Shown here: piece after piece, positions 34,202-43,747 of the stretch
Layout: each line of letters starts with the position of its first letter
Numbering within the stretch: position 1 is the stretch's first letter
From: an uncultured Lachnospiraceae bacterium
Lineage (GTDB): Bacteria; Bacillota; Clostridia; Lachnospirales; Lachnospiraceae
DNA length: 64,000 nt
NCBI GenBank assembly: GCA_910584585.1
Contig: CAJUBP010000019.1
Span: forward strand, 5,549-69,548
Direction: 5' to 3'
Made by a program: the position numbers and the translations under genes
Notes under the pieces: model-generated
What the model saw: the letters and a program-made list of their open reading frames with translations, nothing else
The model's database searches: none
What the model was told of the DNA's origin: nothing

Positions 34202-35314
34202 TTAATTTGCCGCCGCATTGAAGTTTACCGGAAGGATCAGATAAATAAAGGTTTCCTGATCGTCTTTGATAAAGCAGGGGGCCTTTGGATTTACCATATA
34301 CAAGGTGACCTCTTCCTCATCAATGACACGCAGCGCATCTATAAAAAACTTGGGATTAAATCCGATCAAAATATCTTTTCCCTCTTTTTGTATGTCAATG
34401 TCCTCATTCATGGAACCGATGTAAGAATTGATCTTCAATTCCATCGTTTCATCGCCTACATTCATGATAATCGGTTTCTTGTCGCCTTCCTTAACCAGAA
34501 GCGTGGCCCGATCAATACAATCCAGCAATTCCCTTTTATTGATCTTGATCTTTGTCTCATAATCAGAAGAGAGCATCTGATCGATCTTGAAGTACTCTCC
34601 CTCGATCAAGCGGGACACCACAGTGGTATTGCCGAATTCAAATACAATATGATTCTCTGTAAAAAATATACTGACATATTCATTGAGATCGCCAGGCAAT
34701 ATTTTGCTTACTTCCTGGAGAGTTTTGCCGGGTACAATGACTTTATAATAATCGTAAGCTTCTTTCAGATCAATATTGCGGATGGAAATCCGGTGTCCGT
34801 CCAGAGAGACCACTTTTAATTGATTCTCTCTGATCTCAAATAACTCACCGGTCATCAGCTTATTATTGTCACTGTCTGAAATAGAAAAAATGGTCTGCCG
34901 GATCACTTCCTTTAATGTAAACTGGGATAACAGCACCGGTTGATTTCTTTCTATATAAGGCAGATAGGAAAAATCATCTCCGGATTTCCCTATAATATTA
35001 AATTTCGCCTTCTCACAGGTAATGATTGTTTTAAAATTTTCATCTGTTTTGATCGTAACTTCATTATCCGGAAGTTTCCGTACAATTTCAGAGAATATTT
35101 TAGCGTCTAAAGCAATAATTCCCCGCTCAGCGATCTCTCCCTCTATTCTGGTCTCGATTCCCATTTCCATGTCGTTGGCTGTTAATTTTATTTCACCGGC
35201 AGAAGCGTCGATCAGGATGCATTCCAGAATCGGCATGGTGGTTCTGGAGGGCACCGCTTTTGATACAATATTAACTCCATGCAGGAGATTAGATTTGGAA
35301 CATATAATTTTCAT
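34202..35314 (-). CDS. dnaN: DNA polymerase III sliding clamp (beta subunit)
   Basis: A 370-residue clamp with three similar subdomains. It starts 'MKIICSKSNLLHGVNIVSKAV' and ends 'FIYLILPVNFNAAAN', which is normal length. AAGGAG lies 11 bases before the ATG. It is separated from dnaA by 335 bp, longer than a simple operon gap, suggesting its own promoter. Confidence 0.97.
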   Translation of the reverse strand: MKIICSKSNLLHGVNIVSKAVPSRTTMPILECILIDASAGEIKLTANDMEMGIETRIEGEIAERGIIALDAKIFSEIVRKLPDNEVTIKTDENFKTIITCEKAKFNIIGKSGDDFSYLPYIERNQPVLLSQFTLKEVIRQTIFSISDSDNNKLMTGELFEIRENQLKVVSLDGHRISIRNIDLKEAYDYYKVIVPGKTLQEVSKILPGDLNEYVSIFFTENHIVFEFGNTTVVSRLIEGEYFKIDQMLSSDYETKIKINKRELLDCIDRATLLVKEGDKKPIIMNVGDETMELKINSYIGSMNEDIDIQKEGKDILIGFNPKFFIDALRVIDEEEVTLYMVNPKAPCFIKDDQETFIYLILPVNFNAAAN

Positions 35315-35649
35315 GCTGTGTATAACTCCTTCCTGAGCTTAAAGATCAATTTATGATAAGGATTCGTCTTAGTAATCATAGGGCCTGTTCATAAGTTCAT
35401 AATTACGTAAAGCCTGAACTTCAGGGTGTTTCAGCTAAAAAATCAACTGTATAACCCTGTGAATTTCACCTTGAAGGAACCGGGACAAGCTGTGCATAAA
35501 GTAAAAGGCAAAAAATCGATCTTTTTTTCAAAAAAATGCTTTTGTGCACAAACATAAGGGTTGTCCATCCCTTTCCACACATTTTCGATCCTGTTATCCA
35601 CAAAATCTTGATATCTTTCCAGTTGATCTTGAAAGATAGATTTTTTTAA
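35315..35649. other. dnaA-dnaN intergenic region with DnaA box
   Basis: 335 bp with no gene. A perfect DnaA box TTATCCACA is at 35594-35602, with near-matches such as 'ctttccacac' close by. An imperfect hairpin 'cctgaacttcagg' lies near 35410. Likely holds the dnaN promoter and possibly the second part of a bipartite origin. Confidence 0.6.
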
Positions 35650-36999
35650 TCAATTGGGGTTGATTTTCTTCTTAATTGTCTCGATCAGGTGATGGAAATT
35701 CTCATCATTCTGATATTCTTCCGTTATCTTTTTGATTCCATGAATGATCGTGGAATGATCCCTTCCCCCTAACAGGGCGCCGATGGTTTCAAGCTGGGCT
35801 GAAGTCATATTTTTGCATAAATACATGGCAATCTGCCGGGGCTTTGCAATTTCGCTGCTCCGGTTCTTGGAGATCATCTGAGCGGTGGAAATGTTAAAAT
35901 GCTCCGCCACAATCTCGATCACCAGCTGGGGCGTAATCTCCTTGGGTTTGTCCGGGGAAATGATATTCTGCAGTTCCCGGACAGCTACATCCATGGTAAT
36001 TACCGTATCTTCCAGGTTGGAAAAGGCGATCAGTTTGTTTAAAGCGCCTTCCAGTTCCCGGATGTTGGATTTGATGTTAATTGCAATATAATCAAGAACT
36101 TCATCATCCAGATGAAATCCGTCTATTTCTTCTTTTCTTCTCAAAATTGCCATTCTTGTCTCATAGTCAGGATATCCGATGTCCGCTAACAGCCCCCATT
36201 CGAAACGGGAACGGATACGCTCTTCCAGCGTTTCCATGTCTTTGGGCGGTTTATCGGAGGACAGGATAATCTGTTTTCTGGCAGAATGAAGCACATTAAA
36301 AGTATGGAAAAATTCTTCCTGGGTGCTTTCTTTTCCGATAATAAACTGTACGTCGTCAATCATGAGGACATCCACAGTCCGGTATTTGTCCCGAAGCTTC
36401 GTCATGGCTGAAGCGTTACCGTTTCTGATCGAATCAATTACTTCATTGGTAAATTGTTCTGAAGTAACGTAAATAACTTTCTTTTCCGGCTGCTGCTGTA
36501 AAATAAAATGCCCGATGGACTGCATCAGATGGGTTTTGCCCAGTCCGGGTCCTCCGTATATATAAAGGGGATTGTAGACTTCTCCGGGAGATTCTGCTAC
36601 CGCAAGACTTGCGGCATGGGCAAATTTATTATTGTTGCCGACGACAAAAGATTCAAAGGTATAGTTGGGGTTGAGATTGCTTTTTTCCGTGCCTTGAGAA
36701 AATGATGAGTTCTTGTTTTTCCGGGACTTGAACTTGTCGGCCTGTTCCGGTGAAATAAATTCAAGCTCATAATCAATGCCGGTAATCTCTGCAATGGCTA
36801 CTTTGATAGGAAGTTTATATTTTTTTGTAATATAATTGATTCCCACATCTTCAGATGGAACCAGAATATAGAGTTTTGAGCCTTCAATGTTGCATACACT
36901 TAGCGGTTTCAGCCAATAGGTAAAGGATATGTCTGTAAGTTCATGCTCTTCCTTTACGGTTCTGAGAATTTCTTCCCATTTTTCCAATATAAGTTCCAT
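35650..36999 (-). CDS. dnaA: Chromosomal replication initiator DnaA
   Basis: A 449-residue initiator. N-terminal domain I (WEEILRTVKEEHEL) is followed by a linker and an AAA+ domain with Walker A 'GGPGLGKTHLM' and Walker B 'VLMIDDVQFI'. The DNA-binding domain IV has signature 'LLGGRDHSTIIHGI'. ATG 36999 is preferred to TTG 37011 because GGAG lies six bases upstream of it (GGAGAAGACT). It is divergent from rpmH across the origin. Confidence 0.97.
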   Translation of the reverse strand: MELILEKWEEILRTVKEEHELTDISFTYWLKPLSVCNIEGSKLYILVPSEDVGINYITKKYKLPIKVAIAEITGIDYELEFISPEQADKFKSRKNKNSSFSQGTEKSNLNPNYTFESFVVGNNNKFAHAASLAVAESPGEVYNPLYIYGGPGLGKTHLMQSIGHFILQQQPEKKVIYVTSEQFTNEVIDSIRNGNASAMTKLRDKYRTVDVLMIDDVQFIIGKESTQEEFFHTFNVLHSARKQIILSSDKPPKDMETLEERIRSRFEWGLLADIGYPDYETRMAILRRKEEIDGFHLDDEVLDYIAINIKSNIRELEGALNKLIAFSNLEDTVITMDVAVRELQNIISPDKPKEITPQLVIEIVAEHFNISTAQMISKNRSSEIAKPRQIAMYLCKNMTSAQLETIGALLGGRDHSTIIHGIKKITEEYQNDENFHHLIETIKKKINPN

Positions 37000-37249
37000 A
37001 GTCTTCTCCAATGATTCCTTTTTATTATACCCGTGAGTCTAATGATTTGCCGGCAAATTTTAGTTTTCAGGAAAAACAGCAAATCTTTTCCTAAACTTGA
37101 GTATAGTTCATAGTCTTCCATACTCTATAATAACCCAAATTGTCCGAAGAATCAATGAAAATTTTAAACGGGATATAAACATATCTACATCGAAAATTTG
37201 CCTGTTTTACAGGTGATCCAGGATAAAAATCGAAAATATGCACAAACTT

Positions 37250-37440
37250 TCAAAAAGTTTTCCACAAGTTATCCACAAAACCTTGATAACTTTTCAAAAT
37301 GTGGAAAATGTGGATAACTTGTGGATAAAATTTGTTTCTTCCTTATTATATGTCCCATGTGAATAGATGTGAATATCGTGGAAAGCAGATTTTTCTGAAA
37401 ATATTTGTCAAAAAAATATCAACATACAAAATTTTTGCAG
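37250..37440. other. Probable replication origin (oriC): DnaA-box cluster and AT-rich tract
   Basis: Perfect DnaA boxes are at 37269-37277 (+), 37309-37317 (-) and 37320-37328 (-). One-mismatch boxes are at 37258-37266 (TTTTCCACA) and 37300-37308 (TGTGGAAAA). An AT-rich tract at 37329-37440 could be the unwinding element. Gene orientation switches here: dnaA leftward, rpmH rightward. The rest of 37012-37535 holds only the rpmH promoter. Confidence 0.85.
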
Positions 37441-37467
37441 GAAACGCAACAAATATCCCAAAATAGC

Positions 37468-37495
37468 TTGACTTACCCTTATTTTTTGATATAAT
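37468..37495 (+). promoter_or_regulatory. Promoter of rpmH operon
   Basis: TTGACT (37468-37473), a 16-base spacer, and TATAAT (37490-37495), 40 bases before the rpmH start. Confidence 0.75.
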
Positions 37496-37535
37496 GAAAC
37501 ATGATGTTTTTTAGCACAGAGGAGGTGGATGACCC

Positions 37536-37670
37536 GTGAAAATGACATTTCAGCCAAAAAAGAGATCCAGGAAGAAAGTTCATGGATTCCGGAAGAGAAT
37601 GAGCACGAAAGGCGGAAGAAGAGTTTTAGCCGCAAGAAGATTAAAGGGAAGAAAGAGATTGTCAGCTTAG
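37536..37670 (+). CDS. rpmH: Ribosomal protein bL34
   Basis: A 44-residue, strongly basic ribosomal protein: MKMTFQPKKRSRKKVHGF followed by 'RRVLAARRLKGRKRLSA'. The GTG at 37536 is used: AGGAGG lies 10 bases upstream, and the residues before the internal ATG match family starts. It is first gene of the rightward rpmH-rnpA-yidD-yidC-khpB operon. Confidence 0.96.
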   Translation: MKMTFQPKKRSRKKVHGFRKRMSTKGGRRVLAARRLKGRKRLSA

Positions 37671-37761
37671 GCCACATCTATTGTGGTCTTTCTTCTTAAA
37701 TTTCATTTTGTATTTCGTATGCGCGCGGAAACGTATACAGCAGCTACAGGGAGCAGCAGTT

Positions 37762-38118
37762 ATGAAATTTTCAGAATCATTGAAAAAGAACAGTGATTTC
37801 CAGAATGTATATAAATATGGAAAATCTTACGCAAACCGTTTTTTTGTCATGTATGTTCTGGAAAATAAAACCGAAACCAACAGATTAGGAATATCAGTCA
37901 GTAAAAAAGTAGGAAATAGTGTTATAAGACATCATATCACAAGGTTAGTACGGGAAGCTTATCGTTTACAGGAAGAAATGTTTGGAAATGGTCTGGATAT
38001 TGTAGTCATTGCAAGAGCAGCAGCAAGGAATATCACTTATCATGAAACTGAGAAAGCATTACTGCATCTTGGAGGACTTCATCACATTTTAATAAGAAAA
38101 GAAGATGAAATATTTTGA
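37762..38118 (+). CDS. rnpA: Ribonuclease P protein component
   Basis: A 118-residue protein subunit of RNase P. The core 'RLGISVSKKVGNSVIRHHIT' then 'RLVREAYR' is the RNR motif that contacts the RNA subunit. The start has AGGGAG upstream. Its stop overlaps the yidD start. Confidence 0.95.
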   Translation: MKFSESLKKNSDFQNVYKYGKSYANRFFVMYVLENKTETNRLGISVSKKVGNSVIRHHITRLVREAYRLQEEMFGNGLDIVVIARAAARNITYHETEKALLHLGGLHHILIRKEDEIF

Positions 38119-38324
38119 AACGCCTATTAATTGCTTTGATAAATTTCTATCAGAAATATTTGTCACCCTTGAAAACTACGAAATGCCCTTATTATCCTAC
38201 CTGTTCTGCTTATGGACTGGAAGCGATTCAGAAGCACGGCGCATTGAAAGGGTCTTTGTTGGCCGGATGGAGAATATTAAGATGTAATCCTTTTTCAAAA
38301 GGCGGATACGATCCAGTTCCATGA
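38115..38324 (+). CDS. yidD: YidD, membrane protein insertion efficiency factor
   Basis: 69 residues with the family core 'CPYYPTCSAYGLEAI' and 'GSLLAGWRILRCNPF'. TTG start overlaps the rnpA stop as TTGA. Small membrane-associated helper of YidC-dependent insertion. Confidence 0.93.
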   Translation: MKRLLIALINFYQKYLSPLKTTKCPYYPTCSAYGLEAIQKHGALKGSLLAGWRILRCNPFSKGGYDPVP

Positions 38325-38342
38325 TTTTAGGAGGTTTGTTAA

Positions 38343-39605
38343 TTGACGGAAATAATTTTGACCCAGTACCCTGGCAGATTCATAGGGCCGGTGGCGAAGC
38401 TGATCGGTTATATTATGAATGCCCTTTATAGTTTTTTAGACAGCGCTTTCGGCATTCAGAACATTGCTCTGTGTATTATTTTATTTACAGTAATTATCTA
38501 TTTACTAATGTTTCCGCTGACTTATAAGCAGCAGAAATTTTCCAGGCTCTCTCAGGAGATGTCGCCGGAAATCAATGCAATTCGGGAAAAATATAAGAAT
38601 AAAAAAGATCAGGTATCCATGCAGAAGATGAATGAAGAAACTCAGATGGTATACGAGAAATACGGCGTGTCTACCATGGGAAGCTGTGTTCAGCTTCTGA
38701 TTAACTTTCCGATATTGCTTGCCATGTATCAGGTAATCCGCAATATTCCTGCTTATGTAAGCAGTGTCAAAGAGATCTATACTCCTTTGGTAGAGAAGAT
38801 TATGGGAGTAAGCGGATTTCAGGATACCATGACGGAATTTTTGAAAGAATCCGGCGTAAGTATCGCAAGTCTGAATTTTGAAAACAGCACTGCCACAGCC
38901 AATTCCATTATCGACGTACTGTACGCATTGCCGGGGCAGGGATGGGAGTTATTGAAGGACAGCTTTGCAGGATTGACGGAAATTATCAATTCTACAGAAG
39001 CAGCCGTGGTTCATATGAATAACTTTTTCGGTATCAATATCGCTAACTCACCAATGAATCTGATTGGCACAGGATGGGGGAATAAAGATTTTCTATTGAT
39101 TTTCGGAGCGATTTTGATCCCTCTGATTTCTTATGGTTCACAGGTATTGAATATAAAGCTGATGCCTAACGCCGGCGCTTCCGGAGGCGATAATGACGCA
39201 ATGGCAAGACAGATGAAGACGATGAATACCATCATGCCGTTGTTTTCATTGTTTATGGTATTTTCCGTTCCGGTAGGTCTTGGAATTTACTGGATTTCCG
39301 GTTCCGTGATCCGCTGTATTCAGCAGTTAATTCTGAACCGTTACATGAAGAATCTTGATCTTGAAGTTATTATTGAGAAAAATAAGGAAAAAGCGAAGAA
39401 AAAGAAGGAAAAACAGGGTGTTTACGAGAGCCAGATAGCAAACGCTGCCAGACTGAATACCAGAAAAATTGCAGAGCCTGTCAGCACGGCTGAAAAAGAG
39501 GCTAAGATCCGTGAAAGAGAAGAGTATTCCAGAACAGCAAGGAAAGGCAGTCTTTTGGAGAAGGCTAATATGGTCAAAGAGTTTAACGAACGTAACAACA
39601 AGTGA
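38343..39605 (+). CDS. yidC: Membrane protein insertase YidC
   Basis: A 420-residue YidC/Oxa1 insertase. Five membrane segments include 'QNIALCIILFTVIIYLLMFPLTYKQQ' core parts, a cytoplasmic helical hairpin (KYKNKKDQVSMQKMNEE), and 'LISYGSQVLNIKL'. The long basic C-terminal tail is typical of Gram-positive YidC and can bind ribosomes. A TTG start with GGAGG eight bases upstream is chosen. No lipobox Cys is seen near the start, unlike bacillar SpoIIIJ. Confidence 0.95.
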   Translation: MTEIILTQYPGRFIGPVAKLIGYIMNALYSFLDSAFGIQNIALCIILFTVIIYLLMFPLTYKQQKFSRLSQEMSPEINAIREKYKNKKDQVSMQKMNEETQMVYEKYGVSTMGSCVQLLINFPILLAMYQVIRNIPAYVSSVKEIYTPLVEKIMGVSGFQDTMTEFLKESGVSIASLNFENSTATANSIIDVLYALPGQGWELLKDSFAGLTEIINSTEAAVVHMNNFFGINIANSPMNLIGTGWGNKDFLLIFGAILIPLISYGSQVLNIKLMPNAGASGGDNDAMARQMKTMNTIMPLFSLFMVFSVPVGLGIYWISGSVIRCIQQLILNRYMKNLDLEVIIEKNKEKAKKKKEKQGVYESQIANAARLNTRKIAEPVSTAEKEAKIREREEYSRTARKGSLLEKANMVKEFNERNNK

Positions 39606-39627
39606 CGGAAACAGGGGGAATTTTTGA

Positions 39628-40281
39628 ATGGAGTTTATTGAAGTATCAGCAAAAACCGTAGATGACGCTATCACAGAAAGTCTTGTAAAACTTGGCACCA
39701 CCAGTGATAAAATTGAATATGAAGTAATCGAAAAGGGAAGTTCCGGTTTCCTGGGAATCGGAAGCAGGCCGGCAGTGATTAAGGTTCGTAAGAAATCAGA
39801 TGTGGAGGATTACGTCTATGAGTTTCTTCACAATGTATTTCTTGCAATGAGCCTGGATGTTGAGATCATTATCAATAAAAGCGAAGACGGCAAAAATGTA
39901 GATGTGGAATTAAAAGGGGAAGAAATGGGCGTTTTGATCGGAAAACGCGGACAAACTCTGGATTCCCTGCAGTATCTGACGAATCTTGCAGTGGGGAAAC
40001 AGGTGAATGAATATGTGAAAGTAAAGATTGATACAGAAGATTACCGGAAGAGAAGAAGAGACACGCTGGAAAATCTCGCCAAGAATATTGCCTACAAGGT
40101 GAAAAGAACTAAGCGTTCTGTTTCTTTAGAGCCAATGAATCCCTTTGAACGCCGTGTGATTCATTCGGCATTGCAGAATGATCGTTATGTAAATACCCAC
40201 AGCGAAGGAGAAGAGCCTTACAGACATGTGGTGGTTACATTGAAGCGGAATAATAATAACAGCAATCATAATAATAACTAA
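39628..40281 (+). CDS. khpB: KhpB (Jag) RNA-binding protein
   Basis: 217 residues. Jag N-terminal domain (MEFIEVSAKTVDDAITESL, GSSGFLGIGSRPA), KH domain (GVLIGKRGQTLDSLQYL) and R3H domain (EPMNPFERRVIHSAL..., REPYRHVV-like). It has an Asn/His-rich tail. It acts with KhpA as a global RNA chaperone linked to cell elongation. Confidence 0.94.
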   Translation: MEFIEVSAKTVDDAITESLVKLGTTSDKIEYEVIEKGSSGFLGIGSRPAVIKVRKKSDVEDYVYEFLHNVFLAMSLDVEIIINKSEDGKNVDVELKGEEMGVLIGKRGQTLDSLQYLTNLAVGKQVNEYVKVKIDTEDYRKRRRDTLENLAKNIAYKVKRTKRSVSLEPMNPFERRVIHSALQNDRYVNTHSEGEEPYRHVVVTLKRNNNNSNHNNN

Positions 40282-40361
40282 GTCATAGAAAAGGCTTTCT
40301 CAATGATAACACAGGTTGAATTTGAGGGAGCTTTTTCTTCTGTGTAGGAAAGGAAATTTTT

Positions 40362-41747
40362 ATGAGTACAGAAACTATTGCGGCTATTGCCACTGGAATG
40401 ACCAATTCCGGAATAGGAATTGTACGGATCAGCGGAGAAGAATCTTTTCCCATCATTGATCGGATTTACCGTTCCAAAAACGGGACAAAGAAAATATCAG
40501 AATCGGCAAGCCATACCGTTCATTATGGATATATCTGCGACGGAGAGAAAGTGATAGATGAGGTTATGGTTCTGATCCTGAAATCTCCCAACACCTATAC
40601 GACGGAAGATACGGTGGAGATTGACTGCCACGGAGGCGCCCTGGTGTTAAAACGAGTGCTGGAAACAGTGCTGAAATACGGTGCCAGGCCGGCGGAGCCG
40701 GGAGAATTTACGAAACGTGCGTTTTTAAATGGGAGAATTGATCTTTCCCAGGCGGAATCAGTGATTGATGTCATTAATGCTCAAAATGATTTTGCGCTGG
40801 AGTCTTCCATCCATCAGCTTCAAGGGACAGTAAAGGAAAAGATCAGGCAGATCCGGGGAGCAATTCTTCATGAAATTGCTTTTATTGAATCCGCATTGGA
40901 TGATCCGGAACATATATCCATAGACGGATATGGGGAACGGCTGATGAGACAATTGGAATTACTTTCTTCTCAGATCCGTGAGCTTCTTTTGTCTTCAGAA
41001 AACGGGGAGCTATTGAAAGAGGGAATCAACACTGTAATTGTGGGAAAGCCGAATGTGGGAAAATCTTCTTTGATGAACGCTCTTACCGGTAAGGATCGGG
41101 CGATTGTGACAGAAGTAGCAGGGACTACCCGAGATCTTTTAGAAGAACAGATTAATCTGAATGGGATTACCTTAAATGTAACAGATACTGCAGGAATTCA
41201 TGATACGGAAGATACTGTGGAAAAAATCGGCGTGGAAAAGGCAAGAGCTTCTTTGAATCGCGCGGATCTGGTGATTTATGTGGCGGATGTTTCGGCTCCG
41301 CTGGATCAGGATGATAAGAGGATTTTTGATTTCTTAAAAGAGAAAAAAGTAATTGTGCTCTTAAATAAATCTGATTTGCAGCAAGCGCTTTCCGAAGAAG
41401 AAATATGTTCTTTGACGGGGGAAAATAATTATCCCGTTCTCTCGGTTTCCGCCAAAGAGGGAGACGGGATAAAAGAACTGGAACAAGTAATCCGGAAGAT
41501 GTTTTTTCAGGGTGAGATTTCTTATAATAATGAAATTCTGATCACGAATGTCAGACAGAAATCTGCATTAGAGCAGGCCTTAGAAAGCCTGGATATGGTG
41601 AGGCAGAGTGTGCAGGATCAGATGCCGGAGGATTTTTACTCCATTGATCTGGTAAATGCCTGCGACGCTTTGGGAAAGATTACCGGGGAATCGGCGGGAG
41701 AAGATCTGGTAAATGAAATATTTTCAAAATTCTGCATGGGAAAATAA
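40362..41747 (+). CDS. mnmE: tRNA modification GTPase MnmE
   Basis: A 461-residue GTPase that, with MnmG, installs cmnm5 groups at U34. Folate-binding N-terminal domain, helical domain, then G motifs 'GKPNVGKSSLMN', 'TDTAGIHDT' and 'LLNKSDL', and the C-terminal 'FCMGK', whose Cys is the conserved active residue. GGAAAGG precedes the ATG. Confidence 0.97.
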   Translation: MSTETIAAIATGMTNSGIGIVRISGEESFPIIDRIYRSKNGTKKISESASHTVHYGYICDGEKVIDEVMVLILKSPNTYTTEDTVEIDCHGGALVLKRVLETVLKYGARPAEPGEFTKRAFLNGRIDLSQAESVIDVINAQNDFALESSIHQLQGTVKEKIRQIRGAILHEIAFIESALDDPEHISIDGYGERLMRQLELLSSQIRELLLSSENGELLKEGINTVIVGKPNVGKSSLMNALTGKDRAIVTEVAGTTRDLLEEQINLNGITLNVTDTAGIHDTEDTVEKIGVEKARASLNRADLVIYVADVSAPLDQDDKRIFDFLKEKKVIVLLNKSDLQQALSEEEICSLTGENNYPVLSVSAKEGDGIKELEQVIRKMFFQGEISYNNEILITNVRQKSALEQALESLDMVRQSVQDQMPEDFYSIDLVNACDALGKITGESAGEDLVNEIFSKFCMGK

Positions 41748-41815
41748 AATATTATATTAGAGACATATTTTACGTATAAAATTATGATCCGCAATGTTGG
41801 AAAGGAGAATTTTTT

Positions 41816-43702
41816 ATGCCTTGTGTAAGAGAAGAATATGATATCTGCGTGGTTGGCGCAGGACATGCAGGATGTGAAGCAGCCCTTGCCTGTGCCAGAC
41901 TGGGATTTCAAACCATCATATTTACGGTCAGTGTGGAGAGCATTGCGATGATGCCCTGCAACCCGAATATCGGCGGAACATCCAAGGGGCATCTGGTAAG
42001 AGAAATTGACGCCCTGGGAGGGCAGATGGGGATCAATATTGATAAAACCTTTATTCAGTCAAAGATGCTGAATAGTTCCAAAGGTCCGGCTGTGCATTCC
42101 TTACGGGCCCAGGCAGATAAGGCGGAGTACAGCCGAAGAATGCGGATGACTCTGGAAAATACAGACAGGCTGACTATTCGCCAGGCGGAAGTGACTGAAT
42201 TGATGGTGGAAGACGGCAGGATACAGGGGGTCAAAACTTTTTCCGGCGCCATGTATTTTTGCAAAGCAGCAGTGCTCTGTACCGGCACTTATTTAAAGTC
42301 CAGATGCCTTTACGGAGATACCGTGTATCATACCGGACCCAATGGCCTGCAGTCTGCTGATTATCTATCGGAATCTCTAAGGCAGCATGGGATAGAATTG
42401 TTTCGGTTTAAAACGGGGACTCCTGCCAGAATCGACAGGCGTTCCATTGATTTCAGTAAAATGCAGGAACAAAAAGGAGATGAGACAGTAATTCCCTTTT
42501 CTTTTACCACGGATCCTGAAGAGGTACAGATCGATCAGGTTTCCTGCTGGCTGACCTATACGAATCCGGAAACTCATGAGATAATCCGGAAGAATCTGGA
42601 TCGCTCCCCCCTTTATTCCGGTATGATCGAGGGAACCGGGCCCAGATATTGTCCTTCTATAGAAGATAAGGTGGTTAAATTTGCGGAAAAAGAGAGGCAT
42701 CAGGTTTTTATTGAACCGGAAGGGTTATATACCAATGAAATGTATGTGGGAGGAATGTCCAGTTCTCTGCCGGAAGATGTGCAGTATCAAATGTACCGCA
42801 GTGTGGCAGGACTGGAAGATGTTAAGATTGTCAGGAACGCCTATGCCATTGAATATGACTGCATCGATCCAAGGCAGTTGTATCCGTCTTTGGAATTTAA
42901 GAAGATCAAAGGTCTTTTTTCCGGAGGGCAGTTTAACGGAAGTTCCGGATATGAAGAGGCGGCAGCCCAGGGACTGGTGGCAGGCATTAATGCGGCCATG
43001 CTTTTGAAGGGAAAAGAACCTTTGATTTTGGATCGATCCACCTCTTATATCGGAGTTCTCATCGATGATCTTGTGACAAAGGAGAATCATGAACCTTACC
43101 GGATGATGACTTCAAGAGCGGAATACCGTCTGCTGCTGCGGCAGGACAATGCGGATTTGCGCCTTACGAAGATGGGGTATGAGGTTGGCCTGATTGATCA
43201 GGAGCGATATGAAGGCGTAATGGAAAAGGAACGTCTGATTGAACAGGAGACAGAGAGAGTTCAGCATGTGAATATCGGCGCAAACGCTCTGGTTCAGAAA
43301 GTTTTGGCGGAATATGAGAGTACCCCATTGAAAACAGGGATTACTCTTGCAGAACTGATCCGAAGGCCGGAACTTTCTTATGACGCCCTTGGGAGGATTG
43401 ATGAGGGAAGGCCGGAACTTCCGGCGGATGTTAGAGAACAGGTGAACATCAATATCAAGTATGACGGATATATCCGAAGGCAGTTAAAGCAAGTAAAGGA
43501 GTTTAAGAGGTTAGAGAAAAAGAAACTTCCGGAAAATTTTGATTACGATCAGGTGAAAAGCCTTAGAATTGAGGCTAAACAGAAGCTGAATCTCTATCAG
43601 CCGGTTAACGTAGGGCAGGCTTCCAGAATTTCCGGCGTGTCCCCTGCGGATATTTCTGTATTGCTGGTTTACTTAGAGCAAATGAAACGAAAGAATTCAT
43701 AG
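41816..43702 (+). CDS. mnmG: tRNA uridine-5-carboxymethylaminomethyl synthase MnmG
   Basis: A 628-residue FAD enzyme, partner of MnmE. FAD-binding 'VVGAGHAGCEAALA', 'MPCNPNIGGTSKGHL', 'GTGPRYCPSIEDK', 'GGQFNGSSGYEEAAAQG'. The C-terminal helical domain ends 'VSPADISVLLVYL'. Standard length. GGAAAGGAGAA precedes the ATG. Confidence 0.97.
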   Translation: MPCVREEYDICVVGAGHAGCEAALACARLGFQTIIFTVSVESIAMMPCNPNIGGTSKGHLVREIDALGGQMGINIDKTFIQSKMLNSSKGPAVHSLRAQADKAEYSRRMRMTLENTDRLTIRQAEVTELMVEDGRIQGVKTFSGAMYFCKAAVLCTGTYLKSRCLYGDTVYHTGPNGLQSADYLSESLRQHGIELFRFKTGTPARIDRRSIDFSKMQEQKGDETVIPFSFTTDPEEVQIDQVSCWLTYTNPETHEIIRKNLDRSPLYSGMIEGTGPRYCPSIEDKVVKFAEKERHQVFIEPEGLYTNEMYVGGMSSSLPEDVQYQMYRSVAGLEDVKIVRNAYAIEYDCIDPRQLYPSLEFKKIKGLFSGGQFNGSSGYEEAAAQGLVAGINAAMLLKGKEPLILDRSTSYIGVLIDDLVTKENHEPYRMMTSRAEYRLLLRQDNADLRLTKMGYEVGLIDQERYEGVMEKERLIEQETERVQHVNIGANALVQKVLAEYESTPLKTGITLAELIRRPELSYDALGRIDEGRPELPADVREQVNINIKYDGYIRRQLKQVKEFKRLEKKKLPENFDYDQVKSLRIEAKQKLNLYQPVNVGQASRISGVSPADISVLLVYLEQMKRKNS

Positions 43703-43747
43703 TTTGAAAAGCTGATAGTTCGAAAATAGAGCGATAGGGAGGTTTTA

